A stretch of DNA of 64,000 nt from Propionibacteriaceae bacterium (GTDB lineage: Bacteria; Actinomycetota; Actinomycetes; Propionibacteriales; Propionibacteriaceae): contig JAFKJK010000022.1 in assembly GCA_017306015.1 (NCBI GenBank), forward strand, positions 1 to 64,000, written 5' to 3'. Of this stretch, positions 60,582 to 64,000 are shown one piece after another; the first letter of the stretch is position 1, and each line of letters opens with the position of its first letter. The notes beneath the pieces are model-generated. The model was not told the DNA's origin, searched no databases, and saw only the letters and a program-made list of their open reading frames with translations. A program made the position numbers and the translations under genes.

Positions 60582-62075
60582 GTGAAGACCCGCCTCGCAA
60601 GGCTCGCAGCTGGGCTCGGAGGCCGCTCCTGGCTGGTCTACCCACTGCTTCTGCTGATCGCGTTTTCGAGCTGGTCGATCTCTTCGCCACCCGGGTCCTC
60701 GCCGGACGAAGACTTCCACTTGGTCAGCATCTGGTGCGCGCAGGGCCAGCGCGAGGGGTTCTGCTACTTCACGAGCTCGAGCGCCACCCGCACCGTTCCC
60801 GCGGATCTGATCCACACCACCTGTTACGCGTTCCACCCGAACAAGGCGGCTGTGTGCCCAACCAACCCCATCGAGCTGTACGAGACTTCCCGCGGGAACT
60901 TCGTCGGGTACTACCCCAACGGCTTCTACCTTCTGATGAGCGTGTTCGCAGGCGCTTCGATCGAGCAATCCGTCGTTGCCATGCGTCTTCTCAACAGTTT
61001 GGTTTTCGCCCTCTGCCTGGGCGGATTGCTGTATCTGACGCCTCCTAGCCGCCGCGCGAACTACATCCTGGGCTCCCTTGTCACTCTCGTCCCACTTGGC
61101 ATGTTCACCGTCGCGTCGATCAACCCCAGCAGCTGGGCGATCACCTCCGCCACGGTGCTCTGGGCATCGGGTGTCGAGTTCGTTCACGCGCCGAACCGGC
61201 GAAGACGTATCGCTCTGGGAGCACTGTGCGCTGCCGCGTTTGTCATCGGTCTGTCAGCGCGCGCCGACGCCGCGGCCTACGCTGGGCTCGCGGTCGTGTT
61301 GGCCTGGCTCGCAACAGCCAAGCTCGCCCGCCGGACGCTTTGGTTCGGTGCAGTGGGCGGTGTTGTATGCGTGGGCGCCGTGGTGTGGGCGGCCTCACTC
61401 GGATCGTTCGCCGGCCTGTTCAACCTCCCTCTCGCTCGGCCCGAGGAGCTTCCAAGCGGATGGTGGCAGCGCCTGCAGGATCTTCCAGGGTTCTACATCG
61501 GGGCCTTCAGCCGTGGCCTAGGTTGGCTGGACACCCCGATGCGGTTCGCTACATGGGTGCCCGCGAGCATCGCCTACTTCGGCGCAATCTTCTGGGGCGT
61601 GAGGCGAGTTCGTTGGCGCAAGGCAGTGTGCATGAGCCTCCTGTTGGTGCTGGGCACGGTCGTGCCGATTGTCCTGGCAACCGCGCGGCACGCCCTGATC
61701 TCTGAAGTCCTCCAGCAGCGCTACTTCCTGCCGCTGATGATCATGATGGCGATGATCGCCCTCGCAGAGGACAACCCTGACGGGCCCGAACTAGGCCGGG
61801 CTCAGGCCTGGGTGGTCGTCCTGGCGCTGACCATCGCGAACGCCAACGCTCTCCACACCAACCTGCGCCGCTACATCACGGGTCTCGACGGCAAGTGGTT
61901 CAACCTCAACATCAACATGCAGTGGTGGTGGTCCTGGGCACCGCCACCGATGGTGGTCTTCGGCGTTGGCGCGGCCGCGTTCATGGGCGCAGTGGCCGTC
62001 GCAGCCCTCACCGGTCTGAGAGAGCGGGACGCACCTGGACCGGAGGCGCCCGCGCCGCGGCGCGCCCTCCTCTAG
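60582..62075 (+). CDS. DUF2142-like polytopic membrane protein
   Basis: The 497-residue protein has about ten to twelve membrane helices. The first outer loop contains SSPPGSSPDEDFHLVSIWCA, an acidic GT-C-like motif found in DUF2142 proteins. The loop region CAFHPNKAAVC-like cysteines (about residues 86-97) may form a disulfide. FNLNINMQWWWSWAPPPM lies near the last helices. DUF2142 genes often accompany surface polysaccharide clusters; the activity is unproven. It starts with GTG 31 bp after capG. Confidence 0.7.
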   Translation: MKTRLARLAAGLGGRSWLVYPLLLLIAFSSWSISSPPGSSPDEDFHLVSIWCAQGQREGFCYFTSSSATRTVPADLIHTTCYAFHPNKAAVCPTNPIELYETSRGNFVGYYPNGFYLLMSVFAGASIEQSVVAMRLLNSLVFALCLGGLLYLTPPSRRANYILGSLVTLVPLGMFTVASINPSSWAITSATVLWASGVEFVHAPNRRRRIALGALCAAAFVIGLSARADAAAYAGLAVVLAWLATAKLARRTLWFGAVGGVVCVGAVVWAASLGSFAGLFNLPLARPEELPSGWWQRLQDLPGFYIGAFSRGLGWLDTPMRFATWVPASIAYFGAIFWGVRRVRWRKAVCMSLLLVLGTVVPIVLATARHALISEVLQQRYFLPLMIMMAMIALAEDNPDGPELGRAQAWVVVLALTIANANALHTNLRRYITGLDGKWFNLNINMQWWWSWAPPPMVVFGVGAAAFMGAVAVAALTGLRERDAPGPEAPAPRRALL

Positions 62076-62827
62076 CCCGCCCGCGCGACCTCGTCCACGG
62101 CGGCAAGACCGTTGAGCGTCCGCGGGTAGCCGATGTAGGGGACGAGCTGCGCGAGCGCGTCCAGCAGCTTCGCCCGGCCGTTGCCCAAGCGCAGGTTGCC
62201 GGCGACGTGGCCGCGCACCTGCTGGTCGCAGCCACCGTGTGCGACCAGCAGGACGAACGTCAGCAGCTCGCGCGTGACCAGGTCGATGCCGCCTCTCGTG
62301 TAGTGGTCGCCGAAGCAGTTCGCGGTCAGCCACTGCTGGATGAACACCTCGTCGGCCGGAGCGTTCGCGTGCATGGCCTCCAACCGTTCCGTCCCCACGA
62401 TGGAGGCCTGTGCCGTCCAGCCCTTCGCGAAACGGTCCTCCGCGGTGGTGGTCGACTGCGGCGGCAACGGCAGTTCCACGCCGCGCTCGACCAGCACCTC
62501 GTTCGTCAGGCGCAGGAAGTCGTACACCTTGCCCATGCCCAGGTACGGCACCGCGTGGTACACGATCTCCTTCGCCTCCGTCGGCGAGACGCCGTTCGTC
62601 AGCGCCGCCCCCAGGATCGCCCGGTACGCCCCGTGCGCCTGGCACGCGATCAGCGCCGCCAGCTGCACCAGCAACCGCGTGTGCTGGTCCAACTCCCCCT
62701 GGGCCGGGACCTCCTCGAACGCGAACCTGTCGAAGTACTCGACCAGCTCCGGATCGGTCGCTGCCAGCGGGGACGCCTGGCCAGTGAAGGATCGGGGGTT
62801 CTCGCCGGCTGCCTCGTCCATCGTCAT
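62072..62827 (-). CDS. Carboxymuconolactone decarboxylase-like protein, two repeats
   Basis: The 251-residue protein contains two CMD/AhpD-like helical domains: one with LLVQLAALIACQAHGAYRAI near residue 50 and one with LTFVLLVAHGGCDQQVRGH near residue 190. Each has a single Cys followed by His, not the CxxC of AhpD peroxidases, so a redox or lactone decarboxylation role is uncertain. It overlaps the end of the DUF2142 gene by 4 bp in convergent orientation. It appears unrelated to the polysaccharide genes. Confidence 0.8.
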   Translation of the reverse strand: MTMDEAAGENPRSFTGQASPLAATDPELVEYFDRFAFEEVPAQGELDQHTRLLVQLAALIACQAHGAYRAILGAALTNGVSPTEAKEIVYHAVPYLGMGKVYDFLRLTNEVLVERGVELPLPPQSTTTAEDRFAKGWTAQASIVGTERLEAMHANAPADEVFIQQWLTANCFGDHYTRGGIDLVTRELLTFVLLVAHGGCDQQVRGHVAGNLRLGNGRAKLLDALAQLVPYIGYPRTLNGLAAVDEVARAG

Positions 62828-63013
62828 CGCGACTCCTGTGCCTGAGCTACGACTTCACGCTACCCCCGGACGGCGCGGAGCGGGAGACGCCCTGCGTCCG
62901 GCCCACGACCACCCGCGAGCCCCCTCGAGCCAGACCCGCACGGACCTGGCCCGGACAGCGGCGGGCGCGCCCCTCATCGATGGCATGCTGGGCTATCGAT
63001 TCAAGGGGGTCGC

Positions 63014-64000
63014 GTGACAACGTCGGACGCAACGAGCAGCCAGTTCCCGTACCAGGACCCGTCCCTGCCGGTCGAGCAGCGCGTCGAAGACCTGCTCAGC
63101 CGGCTGTCCGTCGAGGACAAGGCCGGACTGATGTTCCACACCATGACCGGCTACGGCGACGTCACCCAGGCCGAGCCCATGTTCGGGCTGCCCTCGCTGC
63201 GCTCGATGGTCACCGGACGCCGGATGAACCACTTCAACGTCGTCGGCTCCCCCGGCTCCGCCCGCGAGATGGCCGCCTGGCACAACGCCGCCCAGGACCT
63301 CGCCGCCGGCACCGGCTGGGGCGTCCCCCTGACCATCTCCTCCGACCCCCGCCACGGCTTCACCGACAACCCCGGCGCGGCGATGCTCGCCGGGACGTTC
63401 TCCCAGTGGCCCGAGACCCTCGGGCTCGCCGCGATCGGCGACGCCGACCTCGTCCAGGCCTTCGGCGACATCGCCCGCCAGGAGTACATCGCCGTCGGCA
63501 TCCGGGTTGCCCTGCACCCCCAGATCGACCTCGCCACCGAGCCCCGCTGGTCGCGGATCAGCGGCACCTTCGGTGAGGACGCCGACCTCACCGGCCGGCT
63601 CGGCGCGGCCTACATCCGCGGCTTCCAGGGCGTCCGTCTCGGCGCCGACTCGGTCGCCACCATGACCAAGCACTTCCCCGGCGGCGGTCCCCAGAAGGAC
63701 GGCGAGGACCCGCACTTCGCCTACGGCAAGGACCAGGTCTATCCGGGCGGCAACTTCGACTACCACCTGCGTCCGTTCCTCCCGGCGATCGAGGCCGGCA
63801 CCTCGCAGATGATGCCCTACTACGGCCGTCCCCTCGGCACCGAGTACGAAGAGGTCGGCTTCGGCTTCAACTCCGGCGTCCTCACCGGCCTGCTGCGGGA
63901 GAAGCTCGGCTTCACCGGCATCATCTGCACCGACTGGGGACTGCTCACCGACGCCACCATCCTCGGCCAGGACATGCCCGCCCGGGCCTGGGGGCTGGAG
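63014..64000 (+). CDS. GH3 family glycoside hydrolase (3' part off the window)
   Basis: The GTG at 63014, preceded by AAGGGGG, opens a frame that runs to the right edge (329 codons seen). The N-terminal half of a GH3 beta-glucosidase-type enzyme is visible. It shows SLPVEQRVEDLLSRLSVEDK, ISSDPRHGF, SGTFGEDADLTGRLGAAYIR, TKHFPGGGPQ (conserved Lys-His) and ICTDWG with the nucleophile Asp at about residue 307. No signal peptide is seen, so it is probably intracellular. Length of the missing part is unknown. Confidence 0.85.
   Translation, partial: MTTSDATSSQFPYQDPSLPVEQRVEDLLSRLSVEDKAGLMFHTMTGYGDVTQAEPMFGLPSLRSMVTGRRMNHFNVVGSPGSAREMAAWHNAAQDLAAGTGWGVPLTISSDPRHGFTDNPGAAMLAGTFSQWPETLGLAAIGDADLVQAFGDIARQEYIAVGIRVALHPQIDLATEPRWSRISGTFGEDADLTGRLGAAYIRGFQGVRLGADSVATMTKHFPGGGPQKDGEDPHFAYGKDQVYPGGNFDYHLRPFLPAIEAGTSQMMPYYGRPLGTEYEEVGFGFNSGVLTGLLREKLGFTGIICTDWGLLTDATILGQDMPARAWGLE

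Noticed and set aside
1..64000. tRNA or rRNA genes
   Set aside because: No cloverleaf with conserved T-arm sequence or rRNA-like stretch was recognised by eye; a covariance-model scan would be needed to exclude a tRNA formally.

Overview
The window is high-GC DNA from an actinomycete, most likely a relative of the Propionibacteriaceae. Pointers are tadA next to the actinobacterial tadA-associated gene, upp, menB, many GTG starts and dense 4-bp ATGA/GTGA gene overlaps. The first ~1 kb does not fit: it carries a phosphatidylcholine synthase and a YeeE/YedE-type membrane protein of alphaproteobacterial character. It joins the actinobacterial tadA inside a short stretch (about 983-1009) that reads as coding for both broken genes. 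The left edge is therefore probably an assembly chimera or contamination, although a real recombination joint cannot be excluded from sequence alone.

From 1.3 to 7 kb there are housekeeping and miscellaneous genes: tadA-associated protein, upp, a GNAT acetyltransferase, a YbaK-type deacylase, a four-unit palindromic repeat array, a polysaccharide pyruvyl transferase and menB. From 7 to 62 kb the window is one very large surface-polysaccharide region. It opens with a GT-C membrane enzyme and three secreted GH16-type glycanases (8.6-12.4 kb), followed by large glycosyltransferases, a GalE-type epimerase and an RgpF-like protein (12.6-19.2 kb).

From 19.3 to 31.8 kb lies a CDP-deoxyhexose cassette: rfbF, rfbG and an rfbH with the diagnostic His and [2Fe-2S] cysteines. 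These surround a TPP-dependent enzyme, a HpcH/HpaI-type aldolase and an SDR. This combination suggests a branched or chain-extended CDP-sugar and is the best candidate for an undescribed pathway. GtrA/GtrB-like and tandem GT87 membrane enzymes are interleaved. From 32 to 41 kb is an amino-sugar cassette (two DegT aminotransferases, Gfo/Idh oxidoreductase, SDR, two hexapeptide acyltransferases) with a flippase-like protein and a third GT87 enzyme.

From 41.3 to 51.4 kb is a bacillosamine-type priming module (PglE, PglC and PglF homologues) with an ATP-grasp/HAD pair and a WbuB-like GT4. It is interrupted by a 2.1-kb IS21-family element whose istB is frameshifted. The element sits exactly at the joint of two truncated genes: the C-terminal end of a second PglF/CapD allele and the N-terminal end of an SDR that also carries a 26-bp tandem duplication. 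From 51.7 to 60.6 kb follow GT4 enzymes, Wzx- and Wzy-like proteins and capEFG for UDP-L-FucNAc. The window ends with a DUF2142-like membrane protein, a carboxymuconolactone decarboxylase-like protein and the start of a GH3 glycosidase that runs off the right edge.

No rRNA, tRNA, CRISPR array or phage module was recognised. Functions are assigned from motifs and family resemblance read by eye; no database search was run.
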